Positions 25,934-39,625 are shown, counted from the first letter of the stretch. The stretch: 64,000 nt of DNA from Symsagittifera roscoffensis (GCF_963678635.1 NW_026970778.1:1-64000), one strand, 5' to 3'. Numbers and translations: made by a program. The notes: generated from the letters alone by a model not told the origin.

Positions 25934-28900
25934 TCAGCCTATACTTAAGTAATATTTCTTATGTAGATACACTTGTATGTTCGTATCAGAAAATATCACG
26001 TGTACAAGCGCGTACAATTCCCGAGGATGCAGTCTTCCTCTATTTGGATCGTACACTGGAAGCGAGAGCTCCTTCACGTCCATTTCCACAAGGAAGTCCC
26101 TCAGCCTCGTCAAAGACAAGACTAGGTTTTCCGGGTCCACGTGCTGCTTCTCCGTCGCCCTCGTTACCAAGAAGCATAAGTACTTTCCCGGTATTTGCGA
26201 CACCGCCGGGGGTAAGGCTGCTACGCCCCCTATCCCTGGTCTTTGCTTCCAAAGGAATTCCACGTTTTTGTATTCCCTCTTAATATCTGCCGCTAGCGCT
26301 GTCCTAAAACTCATGTCTGCGGTGATTGCTATCGCACATGTTCTGTTTGTGAGTATGAAATCACTGTCTGTTAGTATTATGTTACTGGAATATTCATTTG
26401 GTAAATTAAAATATGACTCAACTACCCTGCCTATGTCAGGTTTCTTAGGTTCTTCGCCTGTTTCTGCTTCTAAGTCTCCTGTTTCTCTTGCTATTCTTAA
26501 TTTTTTTATTATCAAGTTTTCAGTGTGGGTAAGTCCTACCCCCACTCCCCGGACAAAAATAACCATCGGCGTCCCCGTCGATCGCATACCGGGTATTAAG
26601 TCAAGGTTAGAAGCTGGAATGAGAAGTTGTCCTTCCTGGGCAGCCCAGGAAGGATCGTCTCGTTCAGTCTTGATGTATTTCATGCTTTCACGATCTACGT
26701 CTTGAATCGTGACGCTGGTCTTCTCTGGATCCGAGGTCGTTTCATTCAGCCACTCTAAGACACGCAGGTTCGTCTGGTCTTGTTCAAATGACTGCTGTTG
26801 CTCATCGTCAAATTCTACCTCGGGTTTCGACCAGTCGTCAACCCACTCATCGTTGTGATCATTGACTATGTCAATGTCTTGTGACACAGTTATTTCCTCT
26901 AAGCCCACTACTTCCTCCACTATTTTCTTTAGATCTATCCTATCCACTACAAAGTCGTCACCGTAAGGATTGTACTTCTTTCTTGGTCTCGTCCCGTCCT
27001 TCCGACGAGTCTGCATCGTGAACGGAAGATCTGGTTCCAAGTTCTTGGGAACCTCTGTCTGTTCGGGATCCTGCCAATCTTCCTCTGCGTAGGGTAAGGT
27101 TTCATCGTCCGCTTCGATCCGTTCGTTTGGATCCAGGTCCAGCGGTATATCTGTACCATCCTCTACGATTTCGTTTCCATCGTTCTTCTGCCTGGTGCCT
27201 TTTTCATTGACCTCACAAGCAGGATCCATCATTAGATAATCCCCTTCTTCCATGTCTGCAGGTATACACCAGTCTTCTGTCGATGGATTGTGTGGCTTGA
27301 TGTTTTCGTAGTGGGCGGATCGGCCAGTACTCAGTCTATAAAAGCGTCCCTCTTGGTGCACCTCTGTAATCATGAATGGTCCCCTCCATTTCTTTAGAAG
27401 CTTCTTTGTCCCTTTCGGTGGTATAACGTTCTGAAATACCCATACGTAGTCTCCCACCGAGTGAGCCTTTGCACCAGCTGCTTTCTTGTCGAATCTTTTC
27501 CTCTGCCTTGCCTGTGCCTGCTGAGTGTTTCGTCTACACAAATCGTTCAACTCCTGTTGGCGTTTGATCACATCCCTCACGTAGACCTGTGGGGACGTTT
27601 TCTTTCCCTCATATTCTGGGTAGAAGAATGTCAAGGGTAAAGACTTCTCGTGTCCCGTCAGCATCATGTGTGGACTAACTCCAGTGGTGGAGTGTTGCGT
27701 GCTATTATAAGCTCCCATCACCTGTGGAAGGTATCTGTCCCAATCGGTCATGTACCTGGAACAATATACCCTCAGCATCGACACTAACGTCCTATTCTGT
27801 CTTTCCACTAAGCCATTCGTCTGAGGGTGGTATGTCGTGGAGTGAGCCTGAGCGACTTGTGACCGTCTCATAAGCTCTTTCGTAAGCTCGCCTACGAAAG
27901 CCGTTCCATTGTCCGATTGAAACGTCATTGGACAACCATGTCTTGCTATCCACGTATTGATCAGGTGGTCGCATGTCTCTTCCGCCGAGGCAGTTATGCA
28001 GGGCACGGCCTCTGCATACTTCGTGAAGTGATCTATCATGACCAAGACTTGGTTGTAACCGCTGTCTGTCATGCATATCTTCTGGTGATCTATCTGCACC
28101 ACCTCGTTGAATTCAGACGACTCAATTGATTGTAAAGGAAATCGCAACTTCCTAGGATCCTTGACCTGTTGGCATGACAGACATGCTGTCACCCATTTCT
28201 CGCATGCTTTTTTCATCCCAGGCCACTCAAAGCGCTTCAGGATCCTCTGATACACTTTGTCGATCCCTTGATGGCCCATCTGATCATGCGACCTGAATAA
28301 TAGTTCTGTCTGATAGAGTTGCGGCAACACTATCGCGTTATATTTGTATAAGACCTTGTCTTCTTCTCTTCTCCTGCAAGCCACGATCCCGTCCTTGTTC
28401 AGATATAATCTCCCCTCCTTCTGCATGAAGTATTGTCTCAGGATCCTATAGCTGTCTTCTTCCAGGTCACCTTTGTCAGGTGCATCGTTTTCTATCCACC
28501 TTTTTAGGTTGCTTGTCATGCGATCATTTCTCTGCGCCCTTAGAAGGTCCGAGAGTCTGTATCTCGCCTTCAAGTACGTCTTCATGACCCTCATCTGACT
28601 ATTCAGCTCGTTGGGCTGATGTGTGTCTTCTTCCATCTTAACGCACCAAATCTTCGCCAACGGTTGTGTTTCTTGCTGAAACGGTTGAAGATCAGTCCTG
28701 ACTGCCTCTTTCTGTGGCAATAAGCTCATCGAACGTTTCGATACTGCTATTGTTTCTAAGTCATCCGCTGCGTTGTCAAAGACTCTTTCGCTTGGTATTA
28801 GGTAGCGATCACTGTCAGGATCCTGGTACACTTCTCTGTCCAGGTCCCTTGCCCGAGTTTCCACTAGTAGCGTGTGTATCGCTAGTTCTGACAGTTCTGA

Positions 28901-31900
28901 TCCCGAGGTCGAATTTCTGTCGGAATAGGTATCCATTCCTGAGTTTCGGGAATCATCATCCGTCGAAGGTGTTGTGCTGGAGACTGCACGCTCCTCCAGA
29001 TCATGTCTGTATTTCCTTCGCATCCATCTGAACTCCCCGGACAAAACCTTGTTCTCTAGGTCCTGTTTCTCATCAGGAATTTTCTCGTCTATCTCGGACT
29101 CCCCGGACAAATTCACTTGTCCCGGGTGTTGATCTTGTGATCGCTGGTTTTTCTCCTTATCCTTCTCCCCGGACAAATAGTCTTGCAGCAGATTTTGTTT
29201 TACAACTTCACCCTCTTTATCCCGGTCTACAAAAGTGACAGTTTTCTTTTGCTTGCCGCTCTCCTGTCCTTTCTGTCCGTAAGAAGTACTGGTTAAAATC
29301 TCTTGGGGTATTGAGGATACTAGTTGCTGAACTATTGTCCTACAATCCCTCTCGTTCTCTTCGTGTTGTCGTCTGGACGGCATGATCTTGACCTTCTCAC
29401 TGACTGTTAGCGATGTCACTGCTGCTGTCCACTCGGGGTTATCTCTGGTCACTTCTCTTTCTAACAATCCACCCAGCATCCGCATCACTTGGGGTGTGAC
29501 TTGCACCGTTTTATCCAATAATGAGAGGCTGTTTATATTCATGCGAGAGAGTTCTTGCTGGACCAGGTTCGAGCGCAGCAACAGATCCAATGGGACCGGG
29601 TCCTCCCTTGACAGGATCTTTATCTCGGCTGCTTTCTCTACAGGTAACTCAGGATGCCCTGGAATTGGATGTCCAGACTTATCCAACCATCTCGTTAAGG
29701 GAAGCGCTTCATAAGTTTCTTTGTCCAGAAACGAGAATCCCTCCTTTACTTCCGCTTGATTGGCCTGCTTCTGCTCCAATCTTTCATAGAACTCAGTTTT
29801 CTTACTGAGGTTGTCAGCATTCTGGTGTTTATCACGCATCCTATGTTCGATTATCATATGGTAGCCATCCAGTCTTACTATCCATCTACCAATATAACTC
29901 TGATCCATCGAGTAGGTCTTCAACCAGGATAACGCTCTGTTGTCTACGCGTAACTTGAAGGGAGCGCTCCCCAAGTATGCACGGTACTTCTCCACGAAGG
30001 TGACTACTGCAAACATTTCTGCTTTTGGTGCGCCATATTTCATCTCTGTGTCACTCAAGACTTTGCTGCCGTATGCAATGGGACGGAGAACTGTTCTTCC
30101 GTTCCATTCTTGCTCTTGATGCAATATTCCTGAGATGGCCACCACCGATGCGTCTGTGTCGAGAACATACATGCCCTTTTCTGTAGGCATGCCCAGCACT
30201 GGCGCTTCGCACAGTTCCCGCTTTATGTTCTCGAAGGCAACCTGTGCCTCATCGTTCCATTCGAACTTTTTCCCTTTGTTGCGCATCAGCTTCTGCATCG
30301 GGTACACCTTGTCCGCGTATCCTTTTATGAATTCTCGGTAATAATTGGCAAACCCTAGGAAGCTCATGAGCTGTGTGTCCGTTCTTGGAGCTTTCCATGT
30401 CATCACTGCTTCTACTGCTTCCGGATCTGGCCTCACACCATGCCTGTCCACCATTCTTCCCAGGTACTTGATCAAATCCCTAAGGATTTCACATTTCGAT
30501 GGTTTGCATTTCAAGCCTGCTCTTTTCATACATCCGAAGACCTCATCGAGCCGATCAATGTGATCCTCCAGGGTCGGTGTCGCTATGACTACATCATCCA
30601 CGTAGCACATCAAGAGATTCCCGTACTTTTTGGTCACTCCTGTCAAAGCCTGAGCCATCAGCCTTTGAAAAGTTGCTGTTGCATTGCACAAGCCGAAGGG
30701 CATCCTCTTCCACTGGTACAACCCCAATTCGCACGCGAAACCGGTTTTCTCCCTATCCTTTTTCCGCAAGGGAACCTGCCAGAAGGCAGAACCTAAGTCC
30801 AATGTGGTGAAGAACTTGGCATCACCAAGTTTAGATAGGCTCTCGTCTATTCGCGGTATCGGGTACGCATCTTTTATCGTTACCGCGTTCAAGTAACGAA
30901 AGTCGCAACAAAATCTAAACTGCCCCCCTTTCTTTTTCGCCATTACTACTCCGCAAGCCCATGGCGATTTCGAGGGTTCTATCATGTCGTATTCAAGCAA
31001 CATTTCTATTTCCGCTCGGCACGCTTCCGATTTATGTGGCGTCATTCGCCTTGCGCCTTCCCTATGGGGAACGGCGCCCTCTTCTAGTTCGATTTCGTGT
31101 TCGACGAAATTACAGCAACCGATGTCCGCCTTATGTTTTGAAAATACTTCGGCGTTCCGATCTAGGAGGTCCCGCAATTTTTCGAAATCTCCCTCACCTA
31201 TTTTTCCTTTCAAATGTTCTATCTCTGGCAGAACCGGTTTGTCAGATTCTAGTTCGTATGACGAGGGGCGTTCCGGAAAATTCGAGCAGCTTGATAAGCC
31301 GTCGTCCGTTTCGGATTTCATTGAAAACAATTTATGAATAGATTTTAATTCATTAATCCTCTTCAAAATTTTATCTTTATTGGCATGATAAGGACAGTCT
31401 TTCACATTATGTTTCTTCAAGTTTTGTGTCTCCTCATAGTCGGTCCTCATCGGCAAAGCGTAGCCAAGCTTCTTTCCACGCTGGATTGAAACCGTGGTGT
31501 CCAGTGTGTTCAACAACACACTGACACACAGTCCGTTTCGCGTTACCGAGAAGCTCCGGCCTAAAATCACCGAACTCTGACTATTTGGATTCGGTACTAA
31601 GCAAACCTGTTTGCTATCACTTAACGAATTTAAAATTCTCATTCTAAAAATTGCTACTACAGCTTGTCCTGGTTGTAACTTTACTTTTCTATCCAAAAAA
31701 ACTGGTACCTTATTTTCATCTGTTATTATCCTATTAATTGGTCTCTTAACATACTTTCGGTCCGGGTTTCTAATCCGTATTAGACCGTTGTTCAAGTCAA
31801 TCATCACGTCAAAATTCCTGACAAAATCTCTGCCCAAGATGAATTGGTCGGCGTCGTCCAGATTCTCTACCACCAGGAAGCTCATCCAAAGGTCTCGTCC

Positions 31901-34900
31901 TCCCATGTGAAGGACCGTTATCGGTGTTCTTCCGGCTACGTAGATGGCTCCTCGATTTGCGGCGGCCAGTCGGAGGTTCGTAGGAATCAGATCTTCCCGT
32001 GTGAAGCCCATTCTTTCCCAAGTTTTTATCGGCATCACACTCACCACCGCTCCTGTGTCCAGAAGCCCTGTGACTCCGATTTTTGTTCCGTTGGTGTCGA
32101 GCAGGTGTGCTATCACATCTGCTTCATATCCAATGTGTACCGCGTCTTGTTCCATCATGGCGTCATGGCCTATCCTGCGGACTTTGAGTTCCTCTTCACC
32201 CAAATAGATCTGCCCTATTTGGTCATCATCTGTTGTTACATAAGTCCTGGTGTAGATACTGATCCCATCCACGTTCACCATCACTTGATACGGCCCATAG
32301 ACTTCTAGGTAGCGTCCATGAAGTTTCTTCATGCGAGGGCCACCCGTCGTTAGTAGTGCCCTCACAGCCCTCGACTCGGTGCGTGGCTCCATCTGCCTCA
32401 GATAGTCTGCATATGTGTCCAAATGCATCAAGGTGAACTCAGACGGTTCACTCAGATTTCTGATTACCTGATGCCCTGCCACCGAGATTATCGACTGTAT
32501 TTTACTTCCTTGCGGTGCCATACCGAACCTCTGACCAGAGATAACATTAAGTTTCATGCTCAAGCTGCTTGATGCTTTTGCCTCTTCAACTTCCGTTGCT
32601 TCGAAGGCGTTCAGTTGCTCCTGTAATTTTTCATTCTCCAGCTCGAGTTTCACCTTTTGTTCAATCTCTTTCGTCACTAGTTCCTGCTGTACTCTATTTA
32701 TAGCATCCCTCGCAGCTGCCCTATAATCGATTTTGAAGTCATCGGCCGCAGTTGCTGGTTCCGGTTCACGTGCTTCCTCTGTTACCGCTTGCATCTTCTT
32801 TGCCACCAGCTCTTGAGGTTTATCCTTTCTGCGTGCCTCCGCTTCACTCAAAAGTCGAGCCTTGCTGGCTTTCACTCCTGACAAAGCTTCTTCATGTCTT
32901 GGATGCTTGATGTCTGCCACTGCATCCCAGAATTGCGGACAATCTGATTTAAAATGACCTTCCAAGTTACAAAAGAAACACCTCGGGCCGAATTTCGCAA
33001 TTACTCCTCTCATGAAATCCTCATGATCCAACTCTGACGCATCTTCGTCCTCGAGGCTAAAGCCTATTGCTTTCATGCCTTGTTTGTAAGCTGGGCATGC
33101 TGACACATGATGGTCTGTTAAACTGCAATTAGCACAAGAACGTCTCTTGTCCATATCATCCCTCGGTTTGTACCAATTGTTCCCTTGGTTTGCTGGTCCG
33201 TAGTTAAAATTGCCATAATTGTTCTTGTAATATCCAGATCTCGAAGGAGGTTTCAACAAAAGATACTCTTTTGATTTGAGCCTCAACTCCTCCGGTGTTG
33301 GCGCATTAGTTGATAGTGGTGTGTAATGCGTTGCTAGCATCGTACGAAGTTCATCATTTTTCACACCATCGATGAATTTTGAGGCTACGGCCAGGTTCAT
33401 CCTTCGGTTTGACTCATCCGGTTGGCTGCGTCTTCTCAGCATTTCCAAATCATCGAGAAACTTGTCTATTGTTTCATCTTCTCGTTGCCTCCGTTTCTCG
33501 AAGCGCATCATCGCCTGGTGCCCCTGCACCCCTGATCCGAAACGGTTTAACAAGATTTCGAAGATTTTCTCAGCAGTGTCACGTTGATACTGTTTCTTGG
33601 CCATGACACAGTTCAGGGCTGTCCCTTCTAAGTTGCTGGTGAGCGCGCTGCATTCCTGTCTCTCCGACAAGTCCTCTTCCTCAAAATGCAGCTTCATTAC
33701 CTCTATCCAGGTATCAATACAGCCATCAGATTCGTCTTTGTAGCATCTTGGTTTCTTAAAGACTCTTCTGGACTTCTCACTGCGTTCATTGGTTCTTGAT
33801 AACCTCGTCAGGAATGTCTCTAAAGACCTGTTCAGGGGTTCAAATGCTGTGGCCATTGCCGTAGCATCCCTTGAGTGTCCCGCTTGAGTGTCCTCACACC
33901 TTGTCGAAGGCTCTGTGTGCGGTGCATCCCTGCAATCCGAATCACCATGAGCGTTTCCCGCTTGGCCCATATGACTCCTCCTCGGGCTTGTATGCCCCAT
34001 GTTGCCAGAATCGCTTCTCCCAGTCGCATGTGTGCTTTGCGTTGGTCGTTCGTTCGAGGTTTGTCTGTTCCCCGTCGAACTTGCTCTACTGTGCGGTGCG
34101 AGCCCCATGCTGTATTACCCCTTGTGGCATAGCCTGATGAACTGCCCCTGCCTCTAGTGGATCCATATGTCTTCCTCCTTTGATGTTCATTGAAGTTCAC
34201 CCTCGGTTCCCTGCTGGGACCTCCCGAGTTCGGCTCTCCTTCTTTTGGTCCACTCTTGCTGCTTAGTAGCCCGTCCAACCTATCCATGATAGCCTGAGTT
34301 CACCTCTCCATCATCGCGTCTATCTTTGTGTCAAGAGACCCAAGAGACTGCTCTTGCTGAATTCTTAACTTCTCCATGTCGGCTCTTAAGCGTAACTCCC
34401 TCTGTTCCGCCTCTCTTGTCATTCGCGACAAGTTCCTCGTCATATGTTCGTCCGTTCTTTCTTTCAAGCGTTTTTCGCTTCTGCCAACTTCTTGTCTGTT
34501 GCGGTTTATTTCTTCCCGCAGACTTTCTCTTTCAATGTGAACTGCTCTTTCTAGTTCACTCATCCTTATCGACATCTGTTCATTTTGTTCTCCTAAACTG
34601 CCCACTATGTTGTTTAAGGCTTCCTCTAGTGCTGCCCCGTTATCCATGAGTGGCGTCACTAGTGGTGGTGTAACCCTGTCGGTCCCAGGTAACTTCGTGC
34701 TTGTCGAGATCCGGGCCTTGACTCTCTGCTTCAACGTCTTTTCATTATTTAATTCAGGATCCATTAACGCGTTGCCAAGCCCTCTGGTTCTACTCTCTCC
34801 AGGTTGTGGCTCCGAACTTGTCCTAATCGCGAAGTCCTTTGACTGGCCCGGTGTGTTTGCCTCTTTGCTTATCGTTGTCACTACACCAAATTTGTCCATG

Positions 34901-35541
34901 GTTCCAGTCTCTCTTCCGACGTGTGCCTCACTCTCCTGGATCGAACTATTGAGGCTGACTTGAGATCCAAAGTCCCCTTGCTCCTCTTCATCCTCTTCCT
35001 CCTGGGACTCACCATCGTTTCCTGCTCCTCCTCCCATGCTGAATGGAAAGATGTTTCCGAAGGTGTTCTTCATTCTTTCTGAGAACGATGATGAGGTTGT
35101 TTGTTTCCCAGTTCCGCTTGCCATCATAGTGTTGTCTGTCGGAGATCTTCTAGTTGCCGTTACTTCAGTTGAGATGTCGGACAGTTCCGACATCTCCTCT
35201 CGATCCAATGTCCCGGTGGAAGTGGCAAAATCATGGCCTTGTTCTACCGGAGTAGATTCACTCGCCAGCCTTCTGCCTCTCCCTTCCAGTCCATTTACTC
35301 CCTGGTTGTTGTTCATGGTATGGTCCGTATTGACCTCCACTTCTAACAGTTCTCTTCGCTCTTCTGAGGTCTTCTGACTTCTCGTTTCAACCATTCTGCC
35401 TGAAACCGTCCCCTCTTTATCGGACCGGGATCGCTTGATCCAATCCACAAAAGGATCGGTCATCGTTTTTCTTTGCTCTTCAGGTATGAATTTTCTAGAG
35501 CTATTACCTCGTTTTGGTATCCTTGACTTGTCTAGACTCAT
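25934..35541 (-). pseudogene. gag-pol region, unit 2 (broken)
   Basis: This region is colinear with unit 3 gag-pol across all domains, from the N-terminal acidic and coiled-coil region to the C-terminal macro-like domain. It is broken, with about one break, which unit 1 shares. All recognisable catalytic motifs (DTGA, YVDD, RNase H acidic residues, DDE, HHCC) read as in unit 3. It is nearly identical to unit 1 at an offset of 23,532 bases. It should be read as a fossil of recent date; domain detail is under unit 3. Confidence 0.9.
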
Positions 35542-35813
35542 TTTCTATTTGTCACTTTCTAATACCTATACTTAACTCGATTGCTAGAGACTTTATAGTT
35601 TTATTAACAATAATAATGACACAACACAATAAATTCCACAAGATTCTATTAAATAGTGACCAAGAATCCCTGTATGTTGTCAGAGTACAGTTTGTATAAA
35701 ATTTATTCACACTAACCGATTATCGGTCCAAAGATCTGGAAACTAGCACAATATGATGTTATCAGTAAATTTAAAAGATAGTGTACTCACTACCCAATCA
35801 AGCACAGTTTAGG
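35542..35813 (-). other. Leader between LTR2 and gag-pol, unit 2
   Basis: This AT-rich leader of about 270 bases is equivalent to 12010-12281. No gene is seen, and no clear primer-binding site was recognised. Confidence 0.5.
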
Positions 35814-36048
35814 TTGATTTAAAATCAAAAACAAAAAATATATATAGACACAATATGAATGTATATATAAAAAAACGTATGTGTCTTGTACTCTTAGTCG
35901 GTCGCAGTACAATAGTCGAACCTGTCTTTTAAAGAAAAAGCTTTCCCTGCTTGGTGCTGCACCAAACAGACAAAACTTTGAAGGCAGTTATTTTCTCAAG
36001 TGGGCGTCTATTGCACCCACCGAGTATTGTGTTACCTATCTGCCTTCG

Positions 36049-36088
36049 GACTGCCCGAGCTAGACCTACTAAAATCCTCAGGGCAGTC
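36049..36088. other. Stem-loop in LTR R/U5 side (LTR2)
   Basis: This is the exact equivalent of the stem-loop at 12517-12556: arms gactgccc and gggcagtc with a 24-base loop. Its neighbouring palindrome is at 35951-35965. Confidence 0.5.
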
Positions 36089-36318
36089 ACTTTTCCCAAA
36101 AACGTATTATGTTCCAATCCACACCAATGAGTCACGCTCTTTTTAATTTAGACTTATTGTCGCGAATATCCGAGTTCGGACCTGTTTTGTATTAGTCTGG
36201 TTCTTTTTGAAAGGCAAGTTACCAGTGCAGTCACTGATACCTAGCCTGTGTATTAATAACCTAATACCTCTCGCTTTTTAGTCTTTCTTTCGTTTACCTA
36301 AGTCCTTAATAAAATAAT

Positions 36319-36492
36319 ACCCCTCCGGATTGGCACAAATAGGACCCTTCCGGACTGTCAGAATATGGACCCCTCCGGATTGGGACCCCTCCGAGTTATT
36401 TAATAGTAGACCCCTCCGGATTAGGAGCCCTTAGCTCTGTCAAAGTAGCTTTTCGTAGTTTTCTTAATTTCAGCTTATACCCCTCCGGATAC
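36319..36492. repeat. Cluster of CCCCTCCGGATT-type motifs, LTR2
   Basis: This cluster has the same copy number and spacing as in LTR1 (12787-12960). It differs from the longer cluster in LTR3. Confidence 0.7.
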
Positions 36493-38772
36493 GTTATGCG
36501 TTGCTTTTATGCTGTTTGAATTAACTGGGAAGGGTATAGGGTCCTTTCCTAGACCCCTCCGGATTGAAGTTAAGGCACTTATTTGACAATTCACACTAAC
36601 GGTGAAGGGTCTTATCACTTGCCTAATTTCGACTCTATTATGGTTGTCTTGTGCCTTCAGCCCTCCCTTTTTGTCTAGAACTGTCCTAAGTTACTTAGTT
36701 CAATCGCTATCAACTTTTGGTAGGGGTATAAGGGTTTTTCAGAAAAATTTATAAAACGTGAAGGGTGTACCCCTCCGGATTTGTGTAATTTGCTAAAAAC
36801 AATCTCAAAAAATTATCTCGCTCGCTTTTTCGAGTAATTCTCTTTCCTACTAGTAAGTTCAGCTAATTTCTGATCTAATGGTACCAAGATTGACTCGATA
36901 TGCTCTGTAGTTCCAAAGTTATTAACCAAAACGTCTTTTTTCCAAACTCAAAAATTTTCTCTCTTATAGGTTCCGCCTAACTTTTTCCGCAAATCTGGTC
37001 CTTTCGACCTAAAAAATATTGATCTGAGCTCAGAAGGCCTATACTCTTCTAGTTCAATGCAAAAGACCCGATCTAAAACGCTTTTGTAGAGAAAATTTGC
37101 GAAAAACTATGCTACCTGGACCCCTCCGGATTGATGAATCCACCAAATCAAAAACGTTATGTTCGATTTCTCTGCAACCCGGAAGGCTTTCGGGTAGCGG
37201 GTTTTAAAACTCGTAGATTCACTAGTGGACGTTGTCCGAACAACTATTTTTACTGTCCTAACTAAAAGATTTCAAAAATTTTTGTGATTTTATAGTGCTT
37301 CTTACTATCAAAAAATGGGAAAATTTGGTTTTTGGTACCAAACTAGTTCCAACCACTTCCGAACTAAAGTTAACCGGTGCTACTTACTACAGTAGTGCAG
37401 TTACGATGTAACACACTAACTTAGCGCTTTTTTCCGTTTCAAAAAATATCGATATCTCAAAAATCGCGACTTGTGGGGGGATCAAAATATCGCTATTTTG
37501 ACCCTAAAAACCGGTCTGTTTTCGTTGTTTTTCACTGAAAAACGATATAAGACTATTAATATAGGCTATATAAGTAATAATGTTAGTAATACTATACCCC
37601 TCCGGGTTTGTTTATTATCCGAATTAAGGTGCTTAACTCGGATATTCGCAGTTCGGTGAAGGGTCACTACAGTGCAGCACTGTCGAGCCCCCCACAGATT
37701 ACTATCTTACTTTTTGTACCAAAAGGGATACAAAACTTGTTAACGATATCCAACAGTCGATTGTTGTTGTCGTTGAGCCCCTTCTTGTTGCTCCTTGTAC
37801 TGCTTGCCGGATCGGTCTTCACCCAGGACCCTTCCGAATTGAGCGCAAATCAGCTGACCCTTCCGGATTGAGCGCAATTTATCATTAACGTGCTTAAATG
37901 CTCAAATAACCCTACCGTACAAGCCTCACAAACGGGCCACAAAATTGATCGTAACGATCCTGACTGATATAAATGCCTGTAACAACAATATATCTATCAA
38001 CAACAAACGGGGGGGTTGAATCACATCTTGTCTGGGGGGATGATTTCTACTGATTTTTTACTTTTTTACTGTTTTTGGTTTTTTCGGTTATTTTTTTATG
38101 TTTTTTGTTTTTCTTGGGTTCTATACTACTTTTTGTTTGGTTTTACTTATATCTTTAAGTGTTTTTGGTCACCAACCGCTCAGGGGACGAGGGGACGGCC
38201 GATCCCCCCACCCTTCCTGGTTTGTGAATTTTCGGTCTTAACTAGGTTAAAAAGCTATTCACGGCAATCCGGAAGGCCTCCGCGTTCCGAACTACCCTTC
38301 CGCCCCGGCGGTTTAGGCCTAATAAGGGCGTTAATGTGAGCATCCGCTCGGCGCGGAGTGCTCGTTAACGGTTCTGCCGATCATGATGTTAAAAAAGAAT
38401 AACACCCAGGAGCGCCATAAAAACATACATGTAACATTCGCCCGGAAGATACATATCGACGGATAACAAAACTAAGTCTTAAGACGACTGGCTAGCGTCT
38501 AAACAGAGCTTTGCATGCTTTTCACCGTCTCTACCAAGCCAGTACTTTTCGGTGGTCTTTCCTACATCGGGTCGACAAAAACGTTACTGCTCTCCGGCTT
38601 CGACCAGAACGCTCAAATTAACTGAATTACATGCAAAAATAGTGAGCTCATGGCTGGGTCTCAGTATCCCCAGACCACGAGGTCACTCCTAAAAATAGGG
38701 CTACTACTTATCATATTACTATTGTTTTTGTTCAGTAGATAAAAATCATCATCTCCATCGAAGATGGATCAA

Positions 38773-38785
38773 CCCTTTCCCCCCT
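38773..38785 (-). other. Polypurine tract at 3' LTR of unit 3
   Basis: On the element strand this reads aggggggaaaggg, directly followed by the LTR start TTGATCC. It is the plus-strand primer for unit 3. Confidence 0.82.
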
Positions 38786-38981
38786 ACTTCTAGCTCCTCA
38801 TTCTTGTCAAAACGAATTAAGATCTTAATTAAATTCAAGTCAGGACATGACGGATGCTAAAATTCAATATAAGTTCATAAAAGTCCACGTCCCGAGACCC
38901 TTCCGGATTCTTGAATCCGGTGAATCAAGCTTCTTAATATCCAGTTCACAATAACTCGGAAGGCTGGGTTTTACCCTTCAC

Positions 38982-39028
38982 CGTTGCTCGCAACGGCCTT
39001 GCAACTATTGTAACAGCACAATAGTTGC
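38982..39028. other. Tandem hairpins in 3' stretch, unit 3
   Basis: The first stem is ccgttg/caacgg with a 4-base loop. Immediately beside it is gcaactattg (39001-39010) paired with caatagttgc (39019-39028) across an 8-base loop. The first stem and all but one pair of the second are kept in unit 2 (about 15453-15500), although nearby sequence has diverged. That suggests selection on RNA structure. Confidence 0.55.
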
Positions 39029-39625
39029 AACTCGGAACGTCCTCTGCTGTTCGATAGTTCGTTGTTGTTCTTTTAGTCTCGATTTCGTACTGTTCGTAAT
39101 CGCAGATAAAGTTGTTCTGTTTCTTTCTGCTATTTTAGCTAAAATGGCCGTCTCTGACGTTTCTCAGAAAAATGACGTCATAATTCGAATTTTTAAAAAT
39201 TAGAATTCCAGAATCTTCTAGCCTTCACCGTTTGGCTAATCGTTCAAATAACGTCCTTATCCGTTCTAAATCGCCAATTCGGAAGGCTTGCTGCTAAAAT
39301 ACCGAATTCTGCAGAGACTGCATTTTGGCCATTCTGGTCGAATGTCACATACTCCCCGGACAGTCCGGTCAATGTCCTCATTGAATCGCGCAATGTTCTA
39401 AATGGTTACAGTGTCATCGAACAGAATTTACAAAATGCACGAAATTACTTTTACCTACGTCACATCGACTCACTGCAGAATATAAATGGCATCATACTAC
39501 ATCACTATAGCCTTCAAATTCTTTCATTAATCTGCACATTGAGGATATGACTTAAGATAAAACATATTTTCTGACTTCCAGTGTCAATATCCCGATTGAA
39601 ACTTTCTCTCCTAGATTTAAAAGGT

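Larger units (their letters stand above)
12282..38772 (-). mobile_element. Giant Ty3/gypsy LTR retroelement, unit 2 (broken)
   Basis: This second unit has the same layout as unit 3: LTR2, gag-pol region, second-ORF region, 3' stretch, LTR1. It is broken, with about four breaks in total across the two coding regions. By eye its gag-pol region is a few percent from unit 3 and nearly identical to unit 1, at a constant offset of 23,532 bases. A break shared with unit 1 indicates that units 1 and 2 descend from a copy that was already broken and then duplicated. It shares LTR2 with unit 3 and LTR1 with unit 1. Confidence 0.92.
35814..38772 (-). repeat. LTR2 (3' LTR of unit 3, 5' LTR of unit 2; mosaic)
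   Basis: This LTR of about 2.96 kb has the same ends as LTR1. Its right (U3) part, from about 38090 to 38772, matches LTR3 almost base for base and differs from LTR1. Its left part, from 35814 to about 37840, matches LTR1 and differs from LTR3. The switch lies somewhere in 37840-38090. Thus the U3 belongs to unit 3 and the R/U5 to unit 2, as expected if homologous recombination inside the LTRs joined two elements. Confidence 0.82.

Noticed and set aside
38016-38339. Plus-strand 107-aa hydrophobic ORF in LTR2
   Set aside because: The Phe/Leu-rich run is simply the translation of the T-rich tract. There is no coding signature.
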